From the NCBI GenBank assembly GCA_913057765.1, contig CAJXPH010000092.1:1-9951 (forward strand): a DNA stretch of 9,951 bases. Reading direction: 5' to 3'. Of the stretch, positions 1 to 6,065 are shown piece by piece. The notes under the pieces are model-generated. The model did not search any database and was not told the DNA's origin. It worked only from the letters and a program-made list of their open reading frames with translations. The DNA comes from an uncultured Campylobacteraceae bacterium (GTDB lineage Bacteria > Campylobacterota > Campylobacteria > Campylobacterales > Arcobacteraceae). The position numbers and the translations under genes were made by a program. Within the stretch, counting starts at the first letter, position 1. The number at the start of each line of letters is the position of its first letter.

Positions 1-110
1 ATTTATGACTAAAATAGTTAAATTATTTTAATTCTCTATATTCTATTCTCTCTAAATTTACAAATTTACAAAAAAAACTTTTAAAAACTTCAATTAAAAA
101 ATATAACTTC

Positions 111-154
111 TTGACATTTTTCTTTTTTTTCTATAGAATACCTATAAATTATAG
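111..154 (+). promoter_or_regulatory. Probable sigma-70 type promoter for the small gene at 179, with an overlapping palindrome
   Basis: A perfect -35 hexamer TTGACA lies at 111-116. A -10 candidate TAGAAT lies at 134-139, giving a 17-base spacer; TATAGA at 132-137 is an alternative. The spacer is almost all T and includes a run of eight T at 123-130. Just downstream, CTATAA-A-TTATAG (142-154) is a perfect inverted repeat that would overlap the transcription start, so it could be an operator or simply AT-rich chance. A consensus -35 is unusual for this phylum, where -35 boxes are usually weak. The hexamers are seen directly; promoter function is inferred. Confidence 0.55.
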
Positions 155-178
155 AGAAAATATATAAAAGGAGTAAAA

Positions 179-388
179 ATGAGTATTCATATTCTAACTA
201 CTAATGATTTTCCAAAGATCGCAAAGATAAAAAAAGAGTTTAATGTTTTTAGAGTTCTACATATAGAAAAAGGAAATTTAAAGATTGTTGAGTTTTTTAA
301 TAAAGATGGAGCATTTAGAGGTTTTGGACGAGATACAAAAGCAGCTTATAAAAAAGCTAAGAAAGTGTTAAAAAAACACTATAAATAG
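179..388 (+). CDS. Small basic hypothetical protein (69 aa)
   Basis: I do not recognise this protein. It looks like a real gene: a strong Shine-Dalgarno AAGGAG (168-173) sits five bases before the ATG, and a good promoter lies upstream. The protein is very rich in lysine, above all in its last 20 residues (AAYKKAKKVLKKHYK). It has no signal peptide, membrane segment or cysteine. Predicted by eye, the middle alternates short beta strands (VFRVLHI, LKIVEFF, GAFRGFG) followed by a basic helix, a beta-beta-beta-alpha order. The segment GFGRDTKAAYKKAKKVL loosely recalls the glycine-then-lysine-helix end of double-stranded RNA binding domains, but this is a weak resemblance and not an assignment. 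Nucleic acid binding is plausible from charge alone. It stands alone, convergent with the helicase gene. Confidence 0.7.
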   Translation: MSIHILTTNDFPKIAKIKKEFNVFRVLHIEKGNLKIVEFFNKDGAFRGFGRDTKAAYKKAKKVLKKHYK

Positions 389-396
389 GGGATAAT

Positions 397-416
397 GAAG
401 AGGGATTAACCTCTTC
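397..416. terminator. Hairpin between convergent genes, possible bidirectional terminator
   Basis: GAAGAGG (397-403) and CCTCTTC (410-416) form a perfect 7-bp stem around a six-base loop. It fills the 30-base gap between the stop of the small gene (386-388, plus strand) and the stop of the helicase gene (419-421, minus strand). Neither strand has a clean T-run after the stem, so intrinsic termination may be weak. The position between converging genes is the main argument. Confidence 0.5.
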
Positions 417-418
417 TA

Positions 419-1963
419 TTATCTTTGACCGCCAGATCTGTTTCCACCACCACGATTTCCACCGCCTCTGTTTCCACCATCTCTGCTTCCACCACCACGA
501 TTTCCACCGCCTCTGTTTCCACCGTCTCTGCTTCCACCACCACGATTTCCACCGCCTCTGTTTCCACCACCACGATTTCCACCTCGGTATCCACCTCGAC
601 CTCGACCTCTTGAATCTCTATCTCCACCACCATCATTTTTTAGTCTTTCGAATAATCTTTCAATGTCAGTTTCAGATTTACCAATATAGTTACTTCCTTT
701 TACAGAAGTAGCAGTTGCTAAAATAGATGCTAATTTATGTGCAATTGTTGATAAATCAAATTCTTCTTTTAAAGATTCAACTAAATCAATTGCAGAATCA
801 TAAATTTTTTGGTCTCCAATTTTAGAGATTAATGAATTTGTTTTTTTCTCTTTTACTGAATTAATATTAGGAACAACTTTTGCTTCCATTTTTCCACCAG
901 TAACTTTTTGAATCTTTTGAATCATTCTAAACTCATGAGGAGTTACAATAGAAATTGCACTTCCTTCTTTTCCTGCTCTACCTGTTCTACCAATTCTATG
1001 TACATAAGACTCAGAATCAAATGGTAAGTGGTAATTAAATACGTGAGATACATCATTTACATCTAATCCACGTGCTGCAACATCAGTAGCAATAAGTACA
1101 TCTAATGCACCTTTTTTGAAAGATCTGATTACTTCTTCTCTTTGTCTTTGCTCCATATCTCCATGAAGACCTTTAGCCATATGTCCTTGAGAAACTAAAT
1201 AAGTTGATAATCTATCAACTTCTTTTTTTGTTCTACAGAAAATAATTGATTTTTCAGGGTTTTTGAAATCATAAAGTCTGATTAAAGCATCATCTCTTTC
1301 GTATTCATCAACCACGTAAAATGATTGAGTAATTTTAGAGTTTGTCATTTCTGATTTTGTAACAGTAATAAATGCAGGATCTTTTAAAATATTTTGTGCA
1401 AGTTTTTTAATTGCTTGAGGCATAGTTGCAGAAAATAATAGTGTTTGTCTTTCTTTTGGAATGTGAGTGAAGATTTCTTTAATATCATCAAGGAATCCCA
1501 TATCTAACATTTCATCAGCTTCATCTAAAACTACAAAAGCTGGCTTAATATTAATTTTTTTAGTTTTTAATAAATCTATTAATCTTCCTGGAGTTGCAAC
1601 AATAATTGATGCTCTATCAATGTTTCTTAACTGCATAGAGTAAGATTGTCCACCATAAACAGTTGCTGTGTTCATTCCTGAATTCTTACCGAATCTAAAT
1701 AATTCATCAGAAACTTGCATTGCAAGTTCTCTTGTTGGAACAATAACTACAGCTTCAACGCCAGAGTTACCTTTCATCATATTAATAATTGGAAGACCAA
1801 ATGCTGCTGTTTTACCAGTACCTGTTTGTGCTTGACCAACCATATCTCTTCCCTCTAGAACTACAGGGATTGCATCTTTTTGGATTGGACTTGGTTCTTT
1901 AAAACCTGCGTCATCGATAGATTTTTGTAAATTTGCTTTAAAATTAAAGTCTTTAAAAGTCAT
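419..1963 (-). CDS. deaD: DEAD-box ATP-dependent RNA helicase with RGG-repeat tail (DeaD/CsdA-like)
   Basis: This is an ATP-dependent RNA helicase of superfamily 2, 514 residues, expected in the cytoplasm to unwind structured RNA in ribosome assembly, mRNA decay or cold adaptation. All core motifs are visible: Q motif around F8 to Q28, motif I AQTGTGKT (45-52), PTRELA (76-81), TPGR (124-127), DEAD (147-150), SAT (178-180), ARGLD (297-301) and HRIGRTGR (322-329). Residues about 355-445 resemble the helical region that follows the core in DeaD/CsdA, which is why I prefer that subfamily over RhlE; the symbol is tentative. Residues 448-514 are a low-complexity Gly-Arg-Asn tail built from GNRGG and GSRDG blocks, typical of nonspecific RNA binding. 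The start at 1963 is preceded by AAAAGGT. It lies downstream of accC but behind a terminator, so it is probably transcribed separately. Confidence 0.93.
   Translation of the reverse strand: MTFKDFNFKANLQKSIDDAGFKEPSPIQKDAIPVVLEGRDMVGQAQTGTGKTAAFGLPIINMMKGNSGVEAVVIVPTRELAMQVSDELFRFGKNSGMNTATVYGGQSYSMQLRNIDRASIIVATPGRLIDLLKTKKINIKPAFVVLDEADEMLDMGFLDDIKEIFTHIPKERQTLLFSATMPQAIKKLAQNILKDPAFITVTKSEMTNSKITQSFYVVDEYERDDALIRLYDFKNPEKSIIFCRTKKEVDRLSTYLVSQGHMAKGLHGDMEQRQREEVIRSFKKGALDVLIATDVAARGLDVNDVSHVFNYHLPFDSESYVHRIGRTGRAGKEGSAISIVTPHEFRMIQKIQKVTGGKMEAKVVPNINSVKEKKTNSLISKIGDQKIYDSAIDLVESLKEEFDLSTIAHKLASILATATSVKGSNYIGKSETDIERLFERLKNDGGGDRDSRGRGRGGYRGGNRGGGNRGGGNRGGGSRDGGNRGGGNRGGGSRDGGNRGGGNRGGGNRSGGQR
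441..590 (-). repeat. 15-bp in-frame tandem repeat encoding the RGG tail of the helicase
   Basis: Ten consecutive 15-bp units start at 441, 456, 471 and so on to 576, all variants of the plus-strand word TTTCCACC followed by ACCACGA, GCCTCTG or RTCTCTG. Read on the coding strand each unit gives a five-residue GNRGG or GSRDG block. There is a higher-order 45-bp period: 441-485 and 486-530 differ at only two bases, and a third partial copy follows at 531-560. The unit is a multiple of three, so copy-number change would lengthen or shorten the tail without a frameshift. Confidence 0.9.
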
Positions 1964-1982
1964 GTGTTACCTTTTGTGTATT

Positions 1983-1999
1983 TATACCATCTGGGTATA
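1983..1999 (-). other. Small inverted repeat upstream of the helicase ribosome binding site
   Basis: TATACC (1983-1988) and GGTATA (1994-1999) form a perfect 6-bp inverted repeat with a five-base loop. It lies about 10 bases upstream of the AAAAGGT ribosome binding site of the helicase gene. As RNA it would place a small hairpin beside the ribosome landing site; as DNA it could be a protein site. Neither is shown. Confidence 0.35.
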
Positions 2000-2141
2000 T
2001 TAAGATTTAAAAAATACACGGTTACAACTTTTGATTCTAAATAAATTTTAGTTAAAAAACTGGTTGCTTCTATCAAAAAAGCAGGCTTTGAAATTCGAAA
2101 CTCAAAGTAAATATAGTTTATAAATGTGTATGATTTTGCGG

Positions 2142-2147
2142 ATTATA
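2142..2147 (-). promoter_or_regulatory. Possible -10 box for the helicase gene, implying a long leader
   Basis: A perfect TATAAT is read on the minus strand at 2147 to 2142, between the accC terminator and the helicase start. No good -35 is present at the expected distance. If used, it would give a 5' leader of roughly 170 bases. In such an AT-rich spacer a chance match is quite possible. Confidence 0.35.
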
Positions 2148-2177
2148 TCTAATTTAATATAAATTTAAGCTTTCATT

Positions 2178-2205
2178 AAAAAAGTAGGCTATTGCCTACC
2201 TTTTT
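2178..2205 (-). terminator. Intrinsic terminator after accC
   Basis: On the minus strand GTAGGC, loop AATA and GCCTAC form a 6-bp GC-containing stem (arms 2194-2199 and 2184-2189), followed by six T (2183-2178) and preceded by an A-run. It begins directly at the accC stop codon (2204-2206). This is a textbook rho-independent layout and separates accBC from the helicase gene. Confidence 0.85.
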
Positions 2206-3556
2206 ATAGTTGATCGAGAGATTTGTAGTCTTCTAAGTATTTTGTATCGTAGTTATTTGAAATAAAATCTTTATTTGCCATCATTTTTTGATGGAATGGA
2301 ATTGTTGTTTTAATTCCCTCTACTTCAAATTCATTTAATGCTCTTTTCATAATATTAATAGCTTTTTCTCTATCTCTTCCCCAAACAATTAATTTTCCAA
2401 TCATTGAGTCATAATATGGAGGAACATCATATCCTGCATAAACATGAGAATCTACTCTTACATTTCTCCCACCAGGAACCATCCATTGTTTTACTTTTCC
2501 TGGACAAGGTAAAAATGAATTAGGATCTTCAGCTGTAATTCTAACTTCAATAGCATGACCTCTAAACTTAATTGCTTCTTGCTTAGGTAATTCATCACCT
2601 TCTGCAACTTTAATCATCCATTCAACAATATCAAGACCTGATACCATTTCTGAAACAGGATGTTCAACTTGAAGTCTAGTATTCATTTCCATAAAATAAA
2701 TATTTTGTTTATCATCAGCTAAAAATTCAAAAGTACCAGCACCTTCGTACTCTAGGTATTTAGTTGCTTTTACTGCTACACCATGCAAGTGAGCTCTTGT
2801 CTCATCATTTAATAAAATTGCAGGTGATTCTTCAATAACTTTTTGATGTCTTCTTTGTAATGAACAATCTCTCTCACCAATGTGAATAGCATTTCCATGA
2901 GAATCCCCAATTACTTGAACTTCAATATGTCTTGGATTATTAATAAATCTTTCAAGATACATTGTTCCATCACCAAATGCAGCTAATGCTTCAGAAGAAG
3001 CTGCCATAAACAGTTGGTCAAAATCAGACTCATCATTAATAAGTCTCATTCCTCTTCCTCCACCACCAGCAGATGCTTTAGCCATAATCGGGTAACCAAT
3101 TTCTAAAGCTACTTTCCTACCTTCTTCTAGAGAATGTACAGCACCTTCAGAACCAGGAACAACTGGAACACCAGCTCTAATCATTTCTTCTTTAGCTTTT
3201 GATTTATCAGCCATTTTATCCATTACTTCCACAGAAGGACCAATGAATTTAATATTGTGTAATCTACAAATTTCTACAAAATCTTGATTTTCTGAAAGAA
3301 AACCATAACCTGGGAAAATTGCATCACACCCAGTCATTTCCGCAGCAGTAATAATTGCAGGAATATTTAAGTATGAATCAATTGATTTAACATCTCCAAT
3401 ACAAACAGCTTCATCGGCATGCTTTAAATATGATGCATTTTTATCTCCTGCAGAATATACAGCAACAGATTTTTTACCCATTTCTCTAATAGTTCGAACT
3501 GCTCTTTGAACAATTTCTCCCCTATTAGCAATTAATATTTTTTTAATTTCAGCCAT
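2204..3556 (-). CDS. accC: Acetyl-CoA carboxylase, biotin carboxylase subunit AccC
   Basis: AccC carboxylates the biotin carried by AccB, using ATP and bicarbonate, in the first half-reaction of acetyl-CoA carboxylase (malonyl-CoA and fatty acid synthesis, cytoplasm). The 450-residue length is normal for the family. The N-terminal domain opens with ILIANRGEI (7-15) and has the GYGFLSEN segment (83-90). The ATP-grasp domain carries MADK (115-118) and K160 followed by the glycine-rich loop GGGGRGMR (164-171). The catalytic strand EMNTRLQVEHP (290-300) keeps the Glu, Asn, Arg, Gln, Val and Glu positions expected of an active enzyme. The C-terminal domain is complete. It starts 9 bases after the accB stop. 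I see no clear Shine-Dalgarno in front of this ATG, so translation may be coupled to accB. A pyruvate carboxylase A-subunit is the main alternative; the adjacent accB argues against it. Confidence 0.95.
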   Translation of the reverse strand: MAEIKKILIANRGEIVQRAVRTIREMGKKSVAVYSAGDKNASYLKHADEAVCIGDVKSIDSYLNIPAIITAAEMTGCDAIFPGYGFLSENQDFVEICRLHNIKFIGPSVEVMDKMADKSKAKEEMIRAGVPVVPGSEGAVHSLEEGRKVALEIGYPIMAKASAGGGGRGMRLINDESDFDQLFMAASSEALAAFGDGTMYLERFINNPRHIEVQVIGDSHGNAIHIGERDCSLQRRHQKVIEESPAILLNDETRAHLHGVAVKATKYLEYEGAGTFEFLADDKQNIYFMEMNTRLQVEHPVSEMVSGLDIVEWMIKVAEGDELPKQEAIKFRGHAIEVRITAEDPNSFLPCPGKVKQWMVPGGRNVRVDSHVYAGYDVPPYYDSMIGKLIVWGRDREKAINIMKRALNEFEVEGIKTTIPFHQKMMANKDFISNNYDTKYLEDYKSLDQL

Positions 3557-3565
3557 AATTAGGTC

Positions 3566-4021
3566 TTATAATTTTTCTACAACGAAAAGTGGCATATCGT
3601 ATTCTACTGGATTCCCGTCTTCAACTAAAGTTTTTACAATTTTACAATCAAAGTCTGCTTCAACTTCATTCATAATTTTCATAGCTTCTAAAATACATAA
3701 AGTTTGACCTTTTTTTACTGTATCTCCAGCTTTTACAAAGTTTGGAGATTCAGGAGACGGTGAAGCATAATAAGTTCCTACCATTGGAGAATCAATTGTA
3801 TCACCTGAGATTGCAGCAGGTGCATCACTTGCAATTACAGCAATTGGTGCAGATACAGGAGCAACTACAGGTGCAGCAACAGGTGCAGAACTTGCTACAA
3901 CAGTACCACCTTCAAAACCAGTTTGCATAGAAATTTCAAATTCTCCATCTTTAACTTTTAATTTATTTAATGCACTTTTATCAAATACTCTTATTAATTC
4001 TTTTATCTCTTTAAAATCCAT
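3566..4021 (-). CDS. accB: Acetyl-CoA carboxylase, biotin carboxyl carrier protein AccB
   Basis: AccB carries the covalently bound biotin between biotin carboxylase and the carboxyltransferase. I choose the ATG at 4021 (151 residues, MDFKEIKELI...), because AAAAGG lies six bases upstream and bacterial BCCPs start this way. An in-frame ATG at 4060 would add 13 residues but has no ribosome binding site. Residues 1-33 are the usual N-terminal helix and short strands, about 41-71 an Ala-Pro-Val-rich flexible linker, and about 74-151 the biotinyl domain. The biotin attachment motif EAMKIMNE is complete, with the target lysine at 115, followed by the GNPVEY turn. It is the first gene of an accB-accC operon. 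Biotin ligase and the AccA/AccD carboxyltransferase must be encoded elsewhere. Confidence 0.95.
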   Translation of the reverse strand: MDFKEIKELIRVFDKSALNKLKVKDGEFEISMQTGFEGGTVVASSAPVAAPVVAPVSAPIAVIASDAPAAISGDTIDSPMVGTYYASPSPESPNFVKAGDTVKKGQTLCILEAMKIMNEVEADFDCKIVKTLVEDGNPVEYDMPLFVVEKL

Positions 4022-4122
4022 GTTCAACCTTTTATAATCAAATTTTGGAAATAATACCATAAATATTGTTATAAAATGTTTTATTAAAATAAGAAAAACA
4101 TCTTATATTTATTGTTTTTAAC

Positions 4123-4171
4123 TAAAAATATGTAAAAAATTGAGTAAAATTAATAAAAATATGTAAAAAAT
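4123..4171. repeat. 18-bp perfect direct repeat in the accB / dCMP deaminase spacer
   Basis: The 18-base word TAAAAATATGTAAAAAAT occurs at 4123-4140 and again at 4154-4171, so the copies start 31 bases apart, close to three helical turns. Both lie in the divergent intergenic region, about 100 bases from the accB start and 70 bases from the dCMP deaminase start. The word is AT-rich, but an exact 18-base repeat including the G is more than simple A-tract overlap. Confidence 0.75.
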
Positions 4172-4198
4172 AGAAAATTCATTTTTTTGAAACTTTTA

Positions 4199-4204
4199 TA
4201 TAAT
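4199..4204 (+). promoter_or_regulatory. Possible -10 box for the dCMP deaminase / methyltransferase pair
   Basis: TATAAT at 4199-4204 lies 38 bases before the start codon at 4243, a suitable place for a -10 element. No recognisable -35 is present; the upstream sequence is T-rich, as often seen in Campylobacterota promoters. This is a consensus match only. Confidence 0.4.
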
Positions 4205-4242
4205 TTATTGAAATAAAATAGAAATAAACATTAGGAACTACT

Positions 4243-4677
4243 ATGATAAGTGACAAAAACTTCATTAATATTGCACATGAGATTGCAAGTGCATCAAAAT
4301 GTGTATCAAAACAAGTTGGTGCAGTCATTGTAAAAGATGGAAGAATCCTCTCAACTGGGTACAACGGAACACCTACAGGATATACTAACTGTAGTGAACA
4401 TTGGGACGGAGAATATACAAAAGATCATCATGATTGGTCAAAAACTTATGAGATACATGCTGAAATGAATGCAATTATTTGGGCAGCAAGAAAGGGTATA
4501 AGTATTGAAGATGCGACAATCTATGTAACACTAGAGCCGTGTAGTGAATGTTCAAAAAATGTTATAGCTGCAGGAATTACAAGAATTGTTTATGATAAAG
4601 CTTACGAACATACAAACTCAGATGTTGTATCAAAATTCATTAAAGATAATGGAGTTGTAATCGAACAGTTAAAATAA
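4243..4677 (+). CDS. dCMP deaminase family protein (zinc-dependent deoxycytidylate deaminase)
   Basis: The protein (144 residues) belongs to the zinc cytidine/deoxycytidylate deaminase superfamily, and its features fit dCMP deaminase, which makes dUMP for thymidylate synthesis in the cytoplasm. The zinc and catalytic motifs are intact: HAEMNAI with H72 and E74, and PCSECSKN with C100 and C103. The early segments SKQVGAVIVKDGRILSTGYNGTP (22-44) and the C50...H53 region before HAE match the dCMP deaminase layout, where an extra His/Cys-rich loop is common. AGGA (4233-4236) lies six bases before the ATG. Length is at the short end of normal for the family. It heads a probable two-gene unit with the methyltransferase 3 bases downstream. 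A related deaminase with another cytidine substrate cannot be excluded. Confidence 0.88.
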   Translation: MISDKNFINIAHEIASASKCVSKQVGAVIVKDGRILSTGYNGTPTGYTNCSEHWDGEYTKDHHDWSKTYEIHAEMNAIIWAARKGISIEDATIYVTLEPCSECSKNVIAAGITRIVYDKAYEHTNSDVVSKFIKDNGVVIEQLK

Positions 4678-4680
4678 ATT

Positions 4681-5250
4681 ATGAAAAAATTAGATAACTA
4701 TAAATTTTACAAAGATTCACATGAAGAACATGGTATTTCTGCTCAAGGGGTACACTGGGACTCTGAATTCACACAATTTAAAAGATTTGAAGTATTAACA
4801 AATTTTATCAAAAATGATTTCAAAGACTCTTCATTAATTGATGTAGGATGTGGATATGGAGCCTATCTTACATATTTAAAAAAGGAAAATTTATTCCCCG
4901 ACATCTATCTTGGAATAGATTGTGAAAAATTTATTCTAGATATTACCTCAAAAAAATTTGACAAAAATGTTTTTCTTAAATGCAATATATTAAAAAATGA
5001 AATTCCTAATGCCGATTATCTTATCTGCAGTGGAGCATTAAACATATTAAATCAAACAGATTTTTTAGAAGCTATAGAAAATTGTTATCGTGCTTCAAAT
5101 AAGGGATTTGTCTTTAACTTTTTAAGTCCTCACAGTCTTCATGGATTAAGTTTTGAAATAATCTATGGTTTTTGTAAAGAATTAGCTACTAAAGTAACAG
5201 TAGAAGATGATTATTTACCAAATGACTGCACTATTTTTCTAGAAAAATAA
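4681..5250 (+). CDS. Class I SAM-dependent methyltransferase, substrate unknown
   Basis: This 189-residue protein has the Rossmann-fold signature of class I methyltransferases: motif I LIDVGCGYGAYL (52-63) for S-adenosylmethionine binding, and an acidic residue at the end of the second strand in GIDCEKF (D80). A probable motif IV is in the ADYLICSGALNIL stretch. There is no signal peptide or membrane segment, so it should be cytoplasmic. The first 50 residues (HEEHGISAQGVHWDS) would cap the active site. Nothing identifies the substrate; small-molecule methylation is more likely than DNA methylation because no target-recognition region or NPPY/DPPY motif is present. The ATG follows the deaminase stop by 3 bases and lacks a clear ribosome binding site, so translation is probably coupled to the deaminase. 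Confidence 0.82.
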   Translation: MKKLDNYKFYKDSHEEHGISAQGVHWDSEFTQFKRFEVLTNFIKNDFKDSSLIDVGCGYGAYLTYLKKENLFPDIYLGIDCEKFILDITSKKFDKNVFLKCNILKNEIPNADYLICSGALNILNQTDFLEAIENCYRASNKGFVFNFLSPHSLHGLSFEIIYGFCKELATKVTVEDDYLPNDCTIFLEK

Positions 5251-5278
5251 ATATCATAACTTTCTCATACCAATTTAA

Positions 5279-5284
5279 TATAAT
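5279..5284 (+). promoter_or_regulatory. Possible -10 box for the lutABC operon
   Basis: TATAAT at 5279-5284 lies in the 70-base gap between the methyltransferase and lutA, 36 bases before the lutA start. The -35 region does not match consensus. No obvious intrinsic terminator separates the two units, so read-through from the upstream pair is possible. Confidence 0.4.
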
Positions 5285-5320
5285 TTAACTAGAGACGAGA
5301 GTGAATTAAAGGAGAAAAGT

Positions 5321-6064
5321 ATGAAGATTGGATTATTTATCCCCTGTTTTATGAATGAGTTATACCCAAAAAGTTGTGTCGCTACATTAAAACTTTTAAA
5401 AAATTTAGATTTCGATGTTGATTATCCCCTAGAGCAGACTTGCTGTGGCCAACCTATGGCAAACTCAGGCTGTTCAAAAGATATGAAAGCATTAGCGGTA
5501 AATTTTGTTGAAACATTTAAAAAATATGATTATATTGTAGCCCCTACAGGGTCATGTGTAACTATGGTTAAAGATCATTATAAACCATTTTTCGATGCAG
5601 ACAATAAGGATTATAATAAAGTAAAAGCTTCAATTTACGAAGTATGCGAATTTCTACATGATGTAGTAAAAGTAGAAAAAATAGATGTATCATTTCCACA
5701 TAAAGTTGGAGTTCATAACTCATGTCATGGGCATAGAGCATTAGGATTAGGAAATCCTACTGAATTAAATGTACCCCCATTAAATAAGCTGAAAAATCTT
5801 TTATCACTTGTAAAAGATATTGAGATTGTTGATTTAAAAAGAGATGATGAGTGTTGTGGTTTTGGTGGAACATTCTGTGTCACAGAAGAAGCAATTTCTG
5901 TTGCAATGGGAAAAGATAGAATTGATGACCACTTACAAGCAGATGCAGAAATAATGACAGGTGCAGATATGTCATGCTTAATGCATATGGAAGGAATAAT
6001 CAATAGAGATGGGAAACCTTTAAAAGTTATGCATATCACAGAGATTCTAGCTGGGGAGGTGTAA
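5321..6064 (+). CDS. lutA: L-lactate oxidation iron-sulfur protein LutA (CCG-domain protein)
   Basis: LutA is one of three subunits of the iron-sulfur L-lactate oxidation complex (LutABC / LldEFG), which oxidises L-lactate to pyruvate on the cytoplasmic side and feeds electrons to the respiratory chain. The 247-residue protein has the two cysteine-rich CCG domains that define the family, also seen in HdrB and GlpC. The first includes C9 in IPCFMNELYP and TCCGQP (C41, C42), with C79 nearby; the second has HNSCHGHR (C135) and ECCGFGG (C178, C179). Length is standard. AAAGGAG (5308-5314) lies six bases before the ATG. It is the first gene of lutABC, and lutB begins after a one-base gap. Identification is strengthened by the neighbouring lutB and lutC. 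Confidence 0.93.
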   Translation: MKIGLFIPCFMNELYPKSCVATLKLLKNLDFDVDYPLEQTCCGQPMANSGCSKDMKALAVNFVETFKKYDYIVAPTGSCVTMVKDHYKPFFDADNKDYNKVKASIYEVCEFLHDVVKVEKIDVSFPHKVGVHNSCHGHRALGLGNPTELNVPPLNKLKNLLSLVKDIEIVDLKRDDECCGFGGTFCVTEEAISVAMGKDRIDDHLQADAEIMTGADMSCLMHMEGIINRDGKPLKVMHITEILAGEV

Positions 6065-6065
6065 A

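Noticed and set aside
1..110. Possible gene end or small RNA at the left edge
   Set aside because: All frames are broken by stops, the sequence is extremely AT-rich, and no stable structure or RNA-gene motif is visible.
441..590. Regular short repeats that could suggest a CRISPR array
   Set aside because: The units are contiguous with no spacers, 15 bp long, and lie in frame inside the helicase gene, giving a low-complexity RGG tail.
406..636. Open frames on both strands rich in Val-Glu or Ser-Thr repeats
   Set aside because: They are other-frame readings of the 15-bp repeat in the helicase tail; they have no ribosome binding site and non-protein-like composition.
3742..3930. Gln/Leu-rich 62-residue plus-strand frame
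   Set aside because: It is the complement of the Ala-Pro linker of accB and has no independent start signals.
4022..4060. Upstream ATG at 4060 extending AccB by 13 residues
   Set aside because: The extension has no ribosome binding site and is not typical of BCCP, whereas the ATG at 4021 has AAAAGG at good spacing.
5725..6039. Minus-strand frame of 104 residues within lutA, and similar frames inside lutB, lutC and at 4179-4364
   Set aside because: They oppose or shift out of well-supported genes, lack ribosome binding sites and show no family features.
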